Source: Chamaesiphon minutus PCC 6605
Lineage (GTDB): Bacteria; Cyanobacteriota; Cyanobacteriia; Cyanobacteriales; Chamaesiphonaceae
Reading direction: 5' to 3'
DNA length: 64,000 nt
Assembly: GCF_000317145.1 (NCBI RefSeq)
Contig: NC_019697.1
Location: 5,158,886 to 5,222,885 of the forward strand
Below, piece after piece: positions 27,105-36,327 of this stretch. Below the pieces are notes generated by a model. The model saw nothing but the letters and a program-made list of their open reading frames with translations. It searched no databases and had not been told where the DNA came from. Position 1 is the stretch's first letter. Each line of letters opens with the position of its first letter. Position numbers and translations under genes: made by a program.

Positions 27105-27742
27105 CATCTCAGTTTTGAAGCGTCCACAACTAGCAGCCTTAATTATAAAGGTTCGCGCTCGCATCGATCCGGAATCATCGAATTAGCGAGGATGTTTCTG
27201 GTCTCGATCCGCAATATCCTTGCGGCTACTCATACCTCTCATCAAAATTGTACATTCTCAGAAATAATTGACAATTCATGACGCGATCGCCTTTACTACA
27301 AGCGCGATCGGGTATCATGTTACAGCTCAAATAGCTGCGATCGCGATCCCTGAGAAGTGTGTAGAGATATGTCACGATCCTAAAAGTTTACGAACAAATG
27401 TTGCGAATACTTGTCTTAGTTGATAGTGTGTGGTTATCGAATACGCTACATTTCCACTGCTTGTATTAACTAGAGGTATTCCATGCTTTGTCGCTCCCTC
27501 GCTACATGCTAGTCACTACTCGATCGAAGAGGTCATCCCCACGAGACTGAGCTGCTACTAATGTCTCCCCTCGCCAAGATCGCCAACAGCTTTTTGACAA
27601 TATTTACCAGACACGATCGAAGATCGCGACCGTGATTTAAGTTCTAATTTCTGACTAAACATTTAGAGCATCGATATCCATGTCCGCATGAATGGGTTGG
27701 TGCTCGATTTACCCCGAAATTCTACCTGTGGAGGTTTTGAAC
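27105..27742. other. Divergent promoter region, malic enzyme / SDR gene
   Basis: 638 bp without a recognisable gene or RNA. CGATCG-rich (GCGATCGC at 27285, 27338 and others). TTGACA at about 27268 could be a -35 element, but no good -10 follows. No heptamer arrays are present here. Confidence 0.3.
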
Positions 27743-28552
27743 GTGAAGATCCAAGGAAAAACAGCCCTCGTAACTGGGGCATCGCGAGGCATCGGCCAAG
27801 CGATCGCTTTTGAACTAGCCAAACATGGCATTACGCGACTCTTATTGTTGGCACGCAACGAACAACGACTGGCAGAAATTGCGATCGACATTGTGGCTAT
27901 GGGTGTAGAGGTGATTCCCTTAGTAGTCGATCTCACAGATCGGGTCCGCGTCAATGTGGTTGTCTCTCAGGCATGGCGAGATTACGGGCAAATTCATTTA
28001 CTCGTAAATTGTGCGGGTGTGGCTCATCAAGCTCCCTTTCTACAGTCGAAATTACCCGACGTCCAAGAAGAGATCGAAATCAATTTACTCGGCATGTATA
28101 CCATCACCCGTCTCATCGCGCGACGAATGGTATCTCAACGCGAAGGCACAATCGTCAATGTTGCCAGTCTGATGGGTAAAGTAGCCGCACCTACGATGTC
28201 TACTTACTCGGCGACTAAATTTGCGATTCTCGGCTTTACTCAAGCCTTACGGGGCGAATTAGCCAGCCACAACGTCCGGGTCATATCACTGTTACCTAGC
28301 CTTACGGATACGGATATGGTGCGAGATCTGCAATTATTTTGGGGGGTCCTGCCGATGTCACCCCAACGCGTTGCACAGGCTCTCATCCGAGGGATCGAGC
28401 GTAACGATCGCGAAATTATCATCGGTTGGCAAAGTTATTTGGCAGTTTGGGGTAATTATCTAGTCCCTCGTTTGGTCGAACGTGCGATTCAGCTTGCAGC
28501 TCCCCTCCCCAGCCGAAATAATTCTTGGCTGAAACTGGGATTCAGAGGCTAG
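27743..28552 (+). CDS. Short-chain dehydrogenase/reductase
   Basis: 269 residues from the GTG at 27743, which has a perfect GGAGG Shine-Dalgarno eight bases upstream (27730-27734); the ATG at 27692 is rejected on that ground. Classical SDR: cofactor motif TGASRGIGQ near residue 11, 'LVNCAGVA' near 90, and the catalytic Tyr/Lys pair in 'STYSATKFAILG'. Reduces or oxidises an unknown substrate with NAD(P)H. The basic residue after the Gly-rich loop and 'LLARNEQRL' favour NADPH. No operon partner. Confidence 0.88.
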   Translation: MKIQGKTALVTGASRGIGQAIAFELAKHGITRLLLLARNEQRLAEIAIDIVAMGVEVIPLVVDLTDRVRVNVVVSQAWRDYGQIHLLVNCAGVAHQAPFLQSKLPDVQEEIEINLLGMYTITRLIARRMVSQREGTIVNVASLMGKVAAPTMSTYSATKFAILGFTQALRGELASHNVRVISLLPSLTDTDMVRDLQLFWGVLPMSPQRVAQALIRGIERNDREIIIGWQSYLAVWGNYLVPRLVERAIQLAAPLPSRNNSWLKLGFRG

Positions 28553-28574
28553 CACACAGATCGTTGCCACCGAT

Positions 28575-28707
28575 CTAGTACTATGCGGCAGAAATTAACC
28601 AACTATTTCTTTCCCCGCTGTCTTGATGCGCTAACCCGTCGGGAAACCCGACGAGCGCGCATCGCTCCCCGCAAAATAGTAACCTTATTTGCGCCGTAGA
28701 CTACTAG
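28575..28707. mobile_element. MITE-like element, copy B
   Basis: 133 bp. The left end CTAGTACTATGCGGCAGAAA continues to AACTATTTCT; the complement of the right end reads CTAGTAGTCTACGGCGCAAA and continues AAGGTTACTATTTT. The core carries CCCCGCTGTCTTG and a CGTCGGGAAACCCGACG hairpin (28637-28653). Ends and core match copy C. Confidence 0.75.
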
Positions 28708-28978
28708 TTGCTCTAATCCCTCAAACGTAGCTCGAAATCGTGCCGAGGAATACTCGGTGCGATTTTCGGTGACATGCTACTAAAAAACATACTTTTTAGA
28801 TACCTTTTCCCATACTCGTGCGATCGAGCTTGGGGATGCTGTATTTTGGCCGCAAAATTATCGAGAATGGCGGTTTAAAGCGATAATTTACTAAGTAACA
28901 TTACTAGCATAAGCTACGCGATTATACTGAGCGGATAAATGAGAATGAGTTATATTAATTAAAGATACATAGCTGTAA
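28708..28978. other. Upstream region of the tandem-GAF gene
   Basis: 271 bp with no gene recognised, AT-rich near the start codon (about 28940-28978). Confidence 0.35.
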
Positions 28979-30502
28979 ATGAGATCGAAATGTCAGGCAT
29001 TGAGTGTTCGCAACACCATCAGTGACTCAATCACCGATCTAGCGCAATGTATAAAAAATAACCAACTGGTTCGATCGAGCTTACAAGATAGTTGCCCTTT
29101 AGCCATTTCGATCTTTTTTGCGATAACTATGTTTACCAATCTCATCTCTAAAATCCACGATTGTTCGCGAGCAGAGGATATTCTCCACGCCAGTGTCGAA
29201 AGCGTCAAACAAGCACTCAACTGCGATCGAGCATTAATCTTTAGTTTACAGCCGCAGAGTATGGGGAGGGTAGTCGCCGAATCGGTGAATCTAGGGTTTC
29301 CACGAGCGTTTGACACGACAATCGACGATCCTTGTTTTCAAGCACGACATATCGATACCTATCGTCAGGGCAAAATTACCACGATCGAAAATGTCCGCGA
29401 AGCTAAGATTACATCTTGTTATGTCGAGATGCTAGACAAACTAGCCGTTAAAGCTAACTTAGTAGTGCCATTATTGTTACCAGATGGTGAGCTATATGGC
29501 TTATTAATCGTGCATCAATGCTCCCATCCCCGAGCGTGGAAACCAGAAGAAATTACCCTCGCTGCACAGATGGCTATGCAAATAGGTTGGGCATTAGATA
29601 ATGCAGTGAGATGGTCGGAGTGCCAACGCATCCAATCATCGATCGATCGACAACACGATTACAACGATTTACTAACAGTCGCTAGCCAAAAAATTCATCA
29701 GGGGACGACTCGTGCGGAAGTATTGCAAATTGCCACTACTCAAGCTCAAACTATCTTAAAAGCCGATCGGGCAATTGTCTACGCATTCGATCGACCGAAT
29801 ACAGGTAGAGTGATTGCCGAATCGACATTACCTGCATTAGCACCAATTAGGGGCATTACGATCGAAGATCCCTGTTTTGAACCAGATTATATCGATAAAT
29901 ATCAACATGGTGGTGTCATGTCGATCGACAATATCCATCAAGCTGGCATCAGAGAATATTTTGTCGATAACTTAGTCAAAATTGCAGTCAAAGCCAGCAT
30001 GTCAGTCCCAATTGTCGGCAGTCAGAATGAGTTATTTGGATTGCTGGTAGTGCATCAATGTTTTGACTATCGTAGCTGGCATGATGTAGAAGTAGATTTG
30101 CTGAGAAATATGGCCATTCAAACTGGTCTAGCTTTTACAAAAGCCCATTTTCAAGAAGAAATCACAGTAATGAAATCTTCGCTCAAGCGTGCTGGTTTAG
30201 TTAAAGAAACCATCACTAATGCCGATACTCAAATCCAGCACGTCAAAGAGTCACTTACCTCCTCCGTTCAAACTTTGGACGAAGCCAAACATCTGATGCG
30301 ATTGCTCAGTCATGAAGTAGTTTCTCTCACTCAAAAGTTTTCGAGCGAAGATATCAATCTGATCCGAATTATTGCCAAGAAATTGCAAAGTAATACCGAA
30401 TCAGCCACAATGGGTACGCTATCTTTGCAATCTAACATCGCCGAACTAGAAACCGCGATCGATTCAGCAGTTAAGGTCTATAAATCGCGGAAATATAATT
30501 AG
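28979..30502 (+). CDS. Tandem-GAF protein; first GAF a DXCF cyanobacteriochrome candidate
   Basis: 507 residues. GAF1 (about 60-210) has DPCF (Cys119) and a second cysteine followed by Tyr in 'AKITSCYVEMLDKLAVKANL' (Cys147), at the positions of the two bilin-linked cysteines of DXCF cyanobacteriochromes. GAF2 (about 230-385) keeps DPCF (Cys299) but has Tyr327 in place of the second Cys, so probably binds no bilin. The C-terminal 110 residues are helical/coiled coil with no kinase, receiver or MCP tip. The start is uncertain; an internal ATG at 29129 is closer to GAF1. Confidence 0.82.
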   Translation: MRSKCQALSVRNTISDSITDLAQCIKNNQLVRSSLQDSCPLAISIFFAITMFTNLISKIHDCSRAEDILHASVESVKQALNCDRALIFSLQPQSMGRVVAESVNLGFPRAFDTTIDDPCFQARHIDTYRQGKITTIENVREAKITSCYVEMLDKLAVKANLVVPLLLPDGELYGLLIVHQCSHPRAWKPEEITLAAQMAMQIGWALDNAVRWSECQRIQSSIDRQHDYNDLLTVASQKIHQGTTRAEVLQIATTQAQTILKADRAIVYAFDRPNTGRVIAESTLPALAPIRGITIEDPCFEPDYIDKYQHGGVMSIDNIHQAGIREYFVDNLVKIAVKASMSVPIVGSQNELFGLLVVHQCFDYRSWHDVEVDLLRNMAIQTGLAFTKAHFQEEITVMKSSLKRAGLVKETITNADTQIQHVKESLTSSVQTLDEAKHLMRLLSHEVVSLTQKFSSEDINLIRIIAKKLQSNTESATMGTLSLQSNIAELETAIDSAVKVYKSRKYN

Positions 30503-30594
30503 CGGGGCGCGGGGCGCGGGGAGTTGGAATGGGTAAGATCGTCCTGTGCTCGTCAACAAGGCAGCATCGCTGCCCATTTACCTCATACCCTCTG

Positions 30595-30669
30595 CCTAAA
30601 ACCTAAAACCTAAAACCTAAAACCTAAAACCTAAAACCTAAAGCCTAAAGCCTAAAGCCTAAAGCCTAA
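30595..30669. repeat. CCTAAAR heptamer array overlapping the DUF362 stop
   Basis: About ten units: first CCTAAAA, then CCTAAAG. The TAG stop of the DUF362 gene (30666-30668, minus) is the first TAG of the array. Confidence 0.9.
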
Positions 30670-31622
30670 TTCCGATACGCCGCCATTGGCTCCTTAATCA
30701 AGCGGATATAGAGATGGCGGAAGGTGGATTTAATCACTCGCGGGAGGGCAAAATCGATCGGTACTAGAGCTTCGGGTAACTTCCAATCGGTGCAGCTTAC
30801 ATCTACTGGACGCAGGAGCGGAAACTCGATTGATTCTAAAGAGGGAGCTAATCCCAATCGTTGTGCCGCAGCCGCTGTCGGGACTAGATGTGCATCGACA
30901 TTCAACACTTCTAGCATTGCCACATCTAAAGCAAATACGTCCGTAGAAGCACCCAGAACGCCCAATAACTTTGGTTCGCCGCCGCTGGGGCCATTTCCCT
31001 CGTGGCCGATAATACCATCGATAATGGTCAAATTTGGGCTAATTGCGCGTGCGGTTTCGACGAGCATTTCGCCAAAACGTTCTGCACTTTTACCTGCTTC
31101 CATGTGCCACCAGGCTTTCATTTTGCCAGGAACGCAACCGAAGAGATTTTTGACACCCAGCGTCATCGTCAATTGGACGTGAGATTTGACTTTGGGTAAG
31201 TTGATGACTACATCAGCTTCGATCGCTTCTTTGCTAAGTAATAAATGATTGAAATTTTCGCTGGCTGTCTCGTAGCGTTTGCCATGAAATTCGACCACAG
31301 GCAGATCTAACTCGGCCATCATCGGTAAATAACCGTTAGATTTGGCAACGCCCATCGCACTCCCAAAAGCGGGACTATCGCCAAAAAAGGGCTTGCCACC
31401 TGCTGCAATTACCAGTTCGGCGACGCATCTAACTAATTCGGGACGCGTGACGCATTCTTTGGTCGGACGCGCTCCAGTCAAAAGGTTTGGCTTGAGTAAG
31501 ACGCGATCTCCCGGTTTGACGAAAGTACCAATCCCACCTAGTGGTGCTAAGACGGCTTCTACTGACTCGCGGAGTCGATCGGTTTCGTAGGATGTGGCCC
31601 GAATTAGGCTGACGGTGGGCAT
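30666..31622 (-). CDS. DUF362-family protein
   Basis: 318 residues from the ATG at 31622; the longer frame to 31826 would run through CATCCAC repeats and is rejected. DUF362 pattern: 'KPGDRVLLKPNLL' near residue 35, 'PFFGDSPAFGSA', 'VINLPKVKSHVQLTMTLGVKNLFG' and 'IIDGIIGHEGNGPSGG'. The ferredoxin-like CxxCxxC clusters of some family members are absent. Function unknown; members are often discussed as iron-sulfur or redox related. Divergent from the hydrolase gene at 31773. Confidence 0.85.
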   Translation of the reverse strand: MPTVSLIRATSYETDRLRESVEAVLAPLGGIGTFVKPGDRVLLKPNLLTGARPTKECVTRPELVRCVAELVIAAGGKPFFGDSPAFGSAMGVAKSNGYLPMMAELDLPVVEFHGKRYETASENFNHLLLSKEAIEADVVINLPKVKSHVQLTMTLGVKNLFGCVPGKMKAWWHMEAGKSAERFGEMLVETARAISPNLTIIDGIIGHEGNGPSGGEPKLLGVLGASTDVFALDVAMLEVLNVDAHLVPTAAAAQRLGLAPSLESIEFPLLRPVDVSCTDWKLPEALVPIDFALPRVIKSTFRHLYIRLIKEPMAAYRN

Positions 31623-31772
31623 AGGGGTGGATGGGTGGATGGGTGTGTGGATGAATAGTACTGACAGTCTAATCCTGTCAATCCTCAAATCCTCAAATCC
31701 TGATGGGGGATGGGAGGATGTCGATCGCGTTAGAATACCATTATTGTAAACTACAGTTTCGACACTCTTGCT

Positions 31773-32657
31773 ATGACTTCGATCGCTACACCGACGGCAA
31801 ATTCTACTTGGATGTGGCGCGGACATCAGATTAACTATCGGGCTGCCGGATCGACCGGAACAGCCGTATTGCTAATTCATGGATTTGGGGCTTCGGTCGG
31901 GCACTGGCGTAAGAATATTCCCGTACTGGCAGAATATTGTCGGTGCTATGCGATCGATCTGATTGGATTCGGAGCTTCTGCCAAGCCTCAAGCCGGGACA
32001 GACGTTGAATATACTTTTGAAACTTGGGGCGAGCTAGTTATCGATTTTTGTCGCGAAGTAATTGGTATGCCGACGGTCTTAATCGGTAACTCGATCGGCT
32101 GTATCGTCGCGCTCCAAGCTGCGGTGACCGCTCCAGAAGTCATCAGTGGCGTGGCCTTACTCAATTGTTCGTTACGCTTATTACACGATCGCAAGCGTAC
32201 CGAAATGCCCTGGTATCGACGTTGGGGTACACCAGTCCTCCAGTCTATCCTCACTATACCAGCAATCGGCCATTTCTTTTTCGATCGACTCGCCCAACGC
32301 CAAGTCGTCCGCAAAATTCTTCTGCAAGCTTATCATCGACCCGAAGCGGTAACCGATGAATTAATCGATATCTTAATGGCTCCAGCCGCAGATCCTGGCG
32401 CGGCAGATGTATTTCTCAAATTTACCGCTTATTCCTGGGGGCCATTACCCGAAGATTTACTGCCACAGCTAACTTGTCCGGCGATCGCGATTTGGGGTGC
32501 GGCAGATCCGTGGGAACCAATCGCATTGGGTCGCGAATTGATGAATGTACCCTCGATCGATGAATTTTTTGAAATCCCCGCTGTCGGCCATTGTCCTCAA
32601 GATGAAGCCCCCGAATTAGTCAATCCGATTCTGACAAACTGGATTGCTAGTTTATAG
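31773..32657 (+). CDS. Alpha/beta-fold hydrolase
   Basis: 294 residues. The oxyanion region 'LLIHGFGASVGHWRKNIP' is near 33-50, the nucleophile elbow 'LIGNSIGCIVAL' near 102-113 (Ser), an acid probably in 'IWGAADPWEP', and the catalytic His in 'VGHCPQDEAPE' near 275. Cyanobacterial relatives include enzymes of pigment or lipid turnover, but the substrate cannot be read from sequence. Divergent from the DUF362 gene with 150 bp between starts. Confidence 0.88.
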   Translation: MTSIATPTANSTWMWRGHQINYRAAGSTGTAVLLIHGFGASVGHWRKNIPVLAEYCRCYAIDLIGFGASAKPQAGTDVEYTFETWGELVIDFCREVIGMPTVLIGNSIGCIVALQAAVTAPEVISGVALLNCSLRLLHDRKRTEMPWYRRWGTPVLQSILTIPAIGHFFFDRLAQRQVVRKILLQAYHRPEAVTDELIDILMAPAADPGAADVFLKFTAYSWGPLPEDLLPQLTCPAIAIWGAADPWEPIALGRELMNVPSIDEFFEIPAVGHCPQDEAPELVNPILTNWIASL

Positions 32658-32663
32658 TAGTGA

Positions 32664-32772
32664 AGGCTTTAGGCTTTAGGCTTTAGGCTTTAGGCTTTGG
32701 GTTTTAGGAACTGCATTCCAATCCGCAATCCGCAATCCGCAATCCACAATCCGCAATCCACAATCCACAATC
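32664..32772. repeat. Two adjoining heptamer arrays (TAGGCTT, then CAATCCR)
   Basis: TAGGCTT-type units run from about 32664 to 32708. From 32718 a second family, CAATCCG/CAATCCA, runs to 32772, seven bases before the frmA ATG. The second array therefore occupies the position of the ribosome-binding site. Confidence 0.85.
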
Positions 32773-32778
32773 CCATTC

Positions 32779-33888
32779 ATGCAAGTAAAAGCCGCCGTCG
32801 CCTTCCAAGCAGGTAAACCCCTAGAAATTACCACCGTCGATTTAGCACCGCCGCAAGCGGGAGAAGTCCTCGTTGAAATTAAAGCCACAGGAGTCTGTCA
32901 TACCGATGCTTATACCTTGTCGGGAGCCGATCCAGAAGGCTTATTTCCGGCAATTTTAGGTCATGAAGGTGCGGGGGTTGTCGTCGAGGTTGGATCGGGC
33001 GTGACGACGCTCAAAGCAGGCGATCGAGTGATTCCTTTATACGTGCCAGAGTGCCGAAATTGCGATTATTGTCTCAGCGGCAAAACCAACCTCTGTCAAG
33101 CGATTCGGCTTACTCAAGGACGTGGTGTCATGCCCGACGGGAGCAGTCGCTTTTCCTATCAGGGGGAGATGTTGCACCACTATATGGGGACTTCTACTTT
33201 TGCTAATTATACAGTCGTGCCCGAAATTGCACTCGCGAAAATTCGTCCCGATGCCCCATTTGAAAAGGTATGTCTGATCGGCTGTGGCGTGACCACTGGT
33301 ATTGGTGCGGTGATTAATACGGCCAAAGTCGAAGTCGGTGCAAATGTCGTGGTGTTCGGTTTGGGTGGCGTGGGTTTGAATGTGATTCAAGCTGCAAGAA
33401 TGGTTGGCGCAAACCAGATTGTCGGCATCGATATCAATCCAGCCAAACGCGCTCTGGCCGAAAAATTGGGGATGACTCACTTTGTCAATCCCCAAGAGGT
33501 TGAGGGCGACTTGGTCGCCTATTTGGTAGATCTGACCAAAGGCGGTGCTGACTACAGCTTTGAATGTACGGGAAATGTCAAATTAATGCGTCAAGCTCTC
33601 GAATGCTGTCACAAAGGTTGGGGCGTGAGCGTGGTTGTCGGCGTCGCTGGAGCAGGGCAAGAAATCAGCACCAGACCCTTTCAATTAGTTACAGGTCGTG
33701 TCTGGAAGGGTACGGCGTTTGGGGGTGCCAAAGGGCGGACGGATGTCCCCAAAATCGTCGATTGGTATATGGAGGGTAAGATTAATATCGACGATTTGGT
33801 AAGTAATGTGATGCCGATCGATCGCGTCAATGATGCCTTTGATGCCATGCGTCGCGGTGAAGTAATTCGATCGATCCTGACGTTTTAA
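32779..33888 (+). CDS. frmA: S-(hydroxymethyl)glutathione dehydrogenase / class III alcohol dehydrogenase
   Basis: 369 residues. Zinc-dependent, NAD+-linked oxidation of the glutathione-formaldehyde adduct; also acts on S-nitrosoglutathione. Catalytic zinc ligands lie in '[12 protein letters not shown]' and 'LGHEGAGVV'. The structural zinc loop '[17 protein letters not shown]' has four cysteines, and the Rossmann motif is '[15 protein letters not shown]'. The upstream sequence is repeat DNA with no Shine-Dalgarno, so translation may start by another route. Confidence 0.95.
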   Translation: MQVKAAVAFQAGKPLEITTVDLAPPQAGEVLVEIKATGVCHTDAYTLSGADPEGLFPAILGHEGAGVVVEVGSGVTTLKAGDRVIPLYVPECRNCDYCLSGKTNLCQAIRLTQGRGVMPDGSSRFSYQGEMLHHYMGTSTFANYTVVPEIALAKIRPDAPFEKVCLIGCGVTTGIGAVINTAKVEVGANVVVFGLGGVGLNVIQAARMVGANQIVGIDINPAKRALAEKLGMTHFVNPQEVEGDLVAYLVDLTKGGADYSFECTGNVKLMRQALECCHKGWGVSVVVGVAGAGQEISTRPFQLVTGRVWKGTAFGGAKGRTDVPKIVDWYMEGKINIDDLVSNVMPIDRVNDAFDAMRRGEVIRSILTF

Positions 33889-33927
33889 TCGATCGAATTA
33901 CTTCGACAAGCGCGACAATACTGCTAC

Positions 33928-34094
33928 GTGTTAGGTAGGTGTTAGGTGTTAGGTGTTAGGTGTTAGGTGTTAGGTGTTAGGTGTTAGGTGTTAGGTGTTA
34001 GGGGATCATCTACGCCCGTGCATATTCCCTAAAGCCTAAAGCCTAAAGCCTAAAGCCTAAAGCCTAAAGTCTAAAGCCTAAAGCCTAAAGCCTA
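33928..34094. repeat. Long heptamer arrays downstream of frmA (TTAGGTG and CCTAAAG)
   Basis: About ten TTAGGTG units (33928-34003), then a 25-bp unique stretch, then about nine CCTAAAG units (34028-34094). The two are roughly inverted relative to each other and could pair into a large imperfect hairpin between the convergent frmA and crp-family genes. Confidence 0.9.
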
Positions 34095-34133
34095 TTCTTA
34101 AGTAACTAGCAAATTAGATTATGTACCCGCTAT

Positions 34134-34847
34134 CTAGACGATACTGGCTTCCAATGCCGATACATCTGGAATTAAGAGGATATCCTGGTTGCGGGCAATC
34201 AGTCCGGCTGCTTCCATTTTGGTTAGCACGCGGGTGACGGTTTCTCTGGCCAAACCGCTCATACTACTGAGTTCGCGATGTGGCAAATTAGGAATTTCCA
34301 TCCCTGTAGAGACGGTTTTACCCTGTCCTTCAACTAAAAACAGGAGCGTATCGGCAACTCTAGAGGCACTGTTCGATTCTCGCAAGCGCAAGCGACGATT
34401 GACTTGGCGCAAGCGTCTGGCCATAAGTTGCGCTAAGCGCATTCCCGCTAGCGGCTCTGTCTTAAGCAGGCGGACAAAATCTTCAGCCGGGATATTAACG
34501 ATCGTGGCAGGAGTCAGGCTCAAGACGTCAGTAGAACGCGGTACTTGTTCTAATGCGGCCATTTCGCCAACGATTTCGCCTCTACCGACGATATTTAGGG
34601 TGATTTCGCGGCCATCAGCATTGTAGGTGCGGATTTTGAGCCAACCGTTCAGGACAAAGTAAACCGAGCCACCCCAATCATTTTCCAGTAAGATCGTCTG
34701 ATTGGCGGGATGATTGCGAATGGCGGCATGAGCTAGCACTGGTGCTACCGCTGCGGCTGGCAATTCACTCAGAAAAGGTACTGAAGCCATCGCCTCTTGA
34801 AGGGAGATCTGCGTTGGAGTTTGAACGTTGTAATGTCGATTGTCCAT
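34134..34847 (-). CDS. Crp/Fnr-family transcriptional regulator
   Basis: 237 residues. N-terminal cyclic-nucleotide-binding-type barrel (about 25-140, 'GGSVYFVLNGWLKIRTYNADGREITLN', 'GEIVGEMAALEQVPRST'), a long dimerisation helix (about 140-165, Arg-rich) and a winged helix with 'LSSMSGLARETVTRVLTKMEAAGLI'. It lacks Fnr-type cysteines and does not look like NtcA. The ligand is unknown. DNA-binding regulator in the cytoplasm; targets cannot be told from here. Confidence 0.92.
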   Translation of the reverse strand: MDNRHYNVQTPTQISLQEAMASVPFLSELPAAAVAPVLAHAAIRNHPANQTILLENDWGGSVYFVLNGWLKIRTYNADGREITLNIVGRGEIVGEMAALEQVPRSTDVLSLTPATIVNIPAEDFVRLLKTEPLAGMRLAQLMARRLRQVNRRLRLRESNSASRVADTLLFLVEGQGKTVSTGMEIPNLPHRELSSMSGLARETVTRVLTKMEAAGLIARNQDILLIPDVSALEASIV

Positions 34848-35313
34848 ACTGTTGGTTTCAATATACTGAGGGTAGAAGAGATCCAGTCAAGACAAGGTTG
34901 GGCTTTTCCTCCTACTTCGCGAACGATCTGTCAGTGTAGCCAGCTTTGTGCAAGGATTACTTTAAAGTAGGTGAGTGTTTTTGCTAAACTTGCCGATCGA
35001 CAATAATAGGGTTGTCTACAGCTATCGCGGTTACACTCTAACATTGTCGTCCGACGATGTTACCAATGTCACTGGAGCTAATCTTTATTTGTAGTGCGAT
35101 CGAACGATGACTTACCCTCAGTATGCCCATAGATTATCCCGTTCGCGCTATTTCTGCACAACTTTTTTAGAGTAAGGCTTTAGGCTTTAGGCTTTAGGCT
35201 TTAGGCTTTAGGTTTTAGGTGAAAGGTGAAAGGTCTGAGGCTTTGTCGAACAGCGTTCCACCCATCCACCCATCCACCCACCCACCCATCCACCCATCCA
35301 CCCCTCTCCTCTT
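34848..35313. other. Spacer with TAGGCTT and CCATCCA arrays
   Basis: 466 bp. The crp-family promoter lies at the left. TAGGCTT/TAGGTTT units run at 35174-35220 and CCATCCA/CCACCCA units at 35258-35303, ending ten bases before the pgsA ATG. No gene seen. Confidence 0.6.
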
Positions 35314-35862
35314 ATGAATTTGCCAAATTCGATTACACTCTCGCGGCTGCTGGGTTTGCCTGTAGTCGTTTATTGTCTTTATAGCGATCGTCTCACCTGG
35401 CGGTGGATTGGGTTGGGAGTATTTTTGGTAGCTGCTTTAACTGATTGGCTCGATGGCTATCTGGCGCGGAAGCTAGATTTAGTCACCGATTTGGGCAAAT
35501 TTCTCGATCCGTTGGTGGACAAGTTACTGATTTTGATTCCGCTGTTAGTCTTAATCGAGTTACATCGGGTACCTGCTATCGGTGTCTGTTTAATTCTGAC
35601 CAGAGAATTGACGATCGCGGGTTGGCGAGTGGGTCAAACGCAAATTAGCGGTGCGAATATCTGGGGTAAGCTCAAAACTATCTCTCAGATTGTAGCGATC
35701 GCGATAATAATTACGCCCTTATCGGCTGCGGATCTGCCCTGGCACGTCGATAATTGGCATCTGTATGGTTTAATTGCTTTTTGGCTCTCGGTCGCTTTGA
35801 CGCTCGTTTCTGGCGCAATCTATTTGATCCCCGCACCAACTCCGTCTCGACCTGGATCGTAG
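35314..35862 (+). CDS. pgsA: CDP-diacylglycerol-glycerol-3-phosphate 3-phosphatidyltransferase
   Basis: 182 residues, integral membrane. Makes phosphatidylglycerol phosphate, the precursor of phosphatidylglycerol, which thylakoids and photosystems require. The CDP-alcohol phosphotransferase motif DG-x2-AR-x8-G-x3-D-x3-D is complete in the 'DWLDGYLARKLDL' to 'FLDPLVDK' region (about 43-71). Several hydrophobic helices follow. The start codon follows directly on CCATCCA repeats. Confidence 0.93.
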   Translation: MNLPNSITLSRLLGLPVVVYCLYSDRLTWRWIGLGVFLVAALTDWLDGYLARKLDLVTDLGKFLDPLVDKLLILIPLLVLIELHRVPAIGVCLILTRELTIAGWRVGQTQISGANIWGKLKTISQIVAIAIIITPLSAADLPWHVDNWHLYGLIAFWLSVALTLVSGAIYLIPAPTPSRPGS

Positions 35863-36165
35863 CTAGTAACATTCTCTCATTTTTCTCTACTAAAACGGTT
35901 TCCAGTTTTCTTAACATTTAATTAAGGAAGTCGATTCGGCTGACAAAATAGAGGCCAACGCTTTGACTAGTATGATTTGCAGGCTCAGACAAGGCATGAA
36001 TTTGTGTAAATAATTTTGCCAGCCAGATCCCACGCTCATGAGATTTCGCTTTACAATAGGTAACAGTAAGCAACCTAAACAGCGAGAAGATCGCACTTGG
36101 TAGAACCCCAATCTATTGGTGGAGACACTGGTTCAGGCTTAGTAATTCTTGGAGTAAGGTATCTG
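35863..36165. other. Spacer with no recognised element
   Basis: 303 bp, AT-rich in the first half. The in-frame extension of the 46-residue gene back to 36097 is not supported by a ribosome-binding site. Confidence 0.35.
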
Positions 36166-36306
36166 ATGGACTATATCGAAAGAGTGCTAGAAAAACTAAA
36201 GCACTGGGCTGGCAAACTTATTGAGGCGTTGCTTGGCCCAGAAATGCAGCCCGAACCCGAATTGATTCCTATTCCTGTAGACGATCGAATCCGCCAGCGC
36301 AGATAG
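36166..36306 (+). CDS. Small conserved hypothetical protein
   Basis: 46 residues from the ATG at 36166, with GGAG about a dozen bases upstream. One amphipathic basic helix ('MDYIERVLEKLKHWAGKLIEALLG') is followed by a Pro/Glu tail ending in Arg residues ('PEPELIPIPVDDRIRQRR'). Similar short proteins occur in other cyanobacteria as I recall; function unknown. It lies 21 bp before aroQ and may be cotranscribed. Confidence 0.7.
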   Translation: MDYIERVLEKLKHWAGKLIEALLGPEMQPEPELIPIPVDDRIRQRR

Positions 36307-36327
36307 TCACCAGGCTATATTAAACAT

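Noticed and set aside
31623-31826. N-terminal extension of the DUF362 gene
   Set aside because: The extra 68 codons translate repeat DNA (HTPIHPSTP) and overlap the divergent hydrolase start.
30595-34094. Heptamer arrays considered as a CRISPR or telomere-like structure
   Set aside because: The units are contiguous 7-mers without spacers and lie inside the chromosome between genes, so they are simple tandem repeats.
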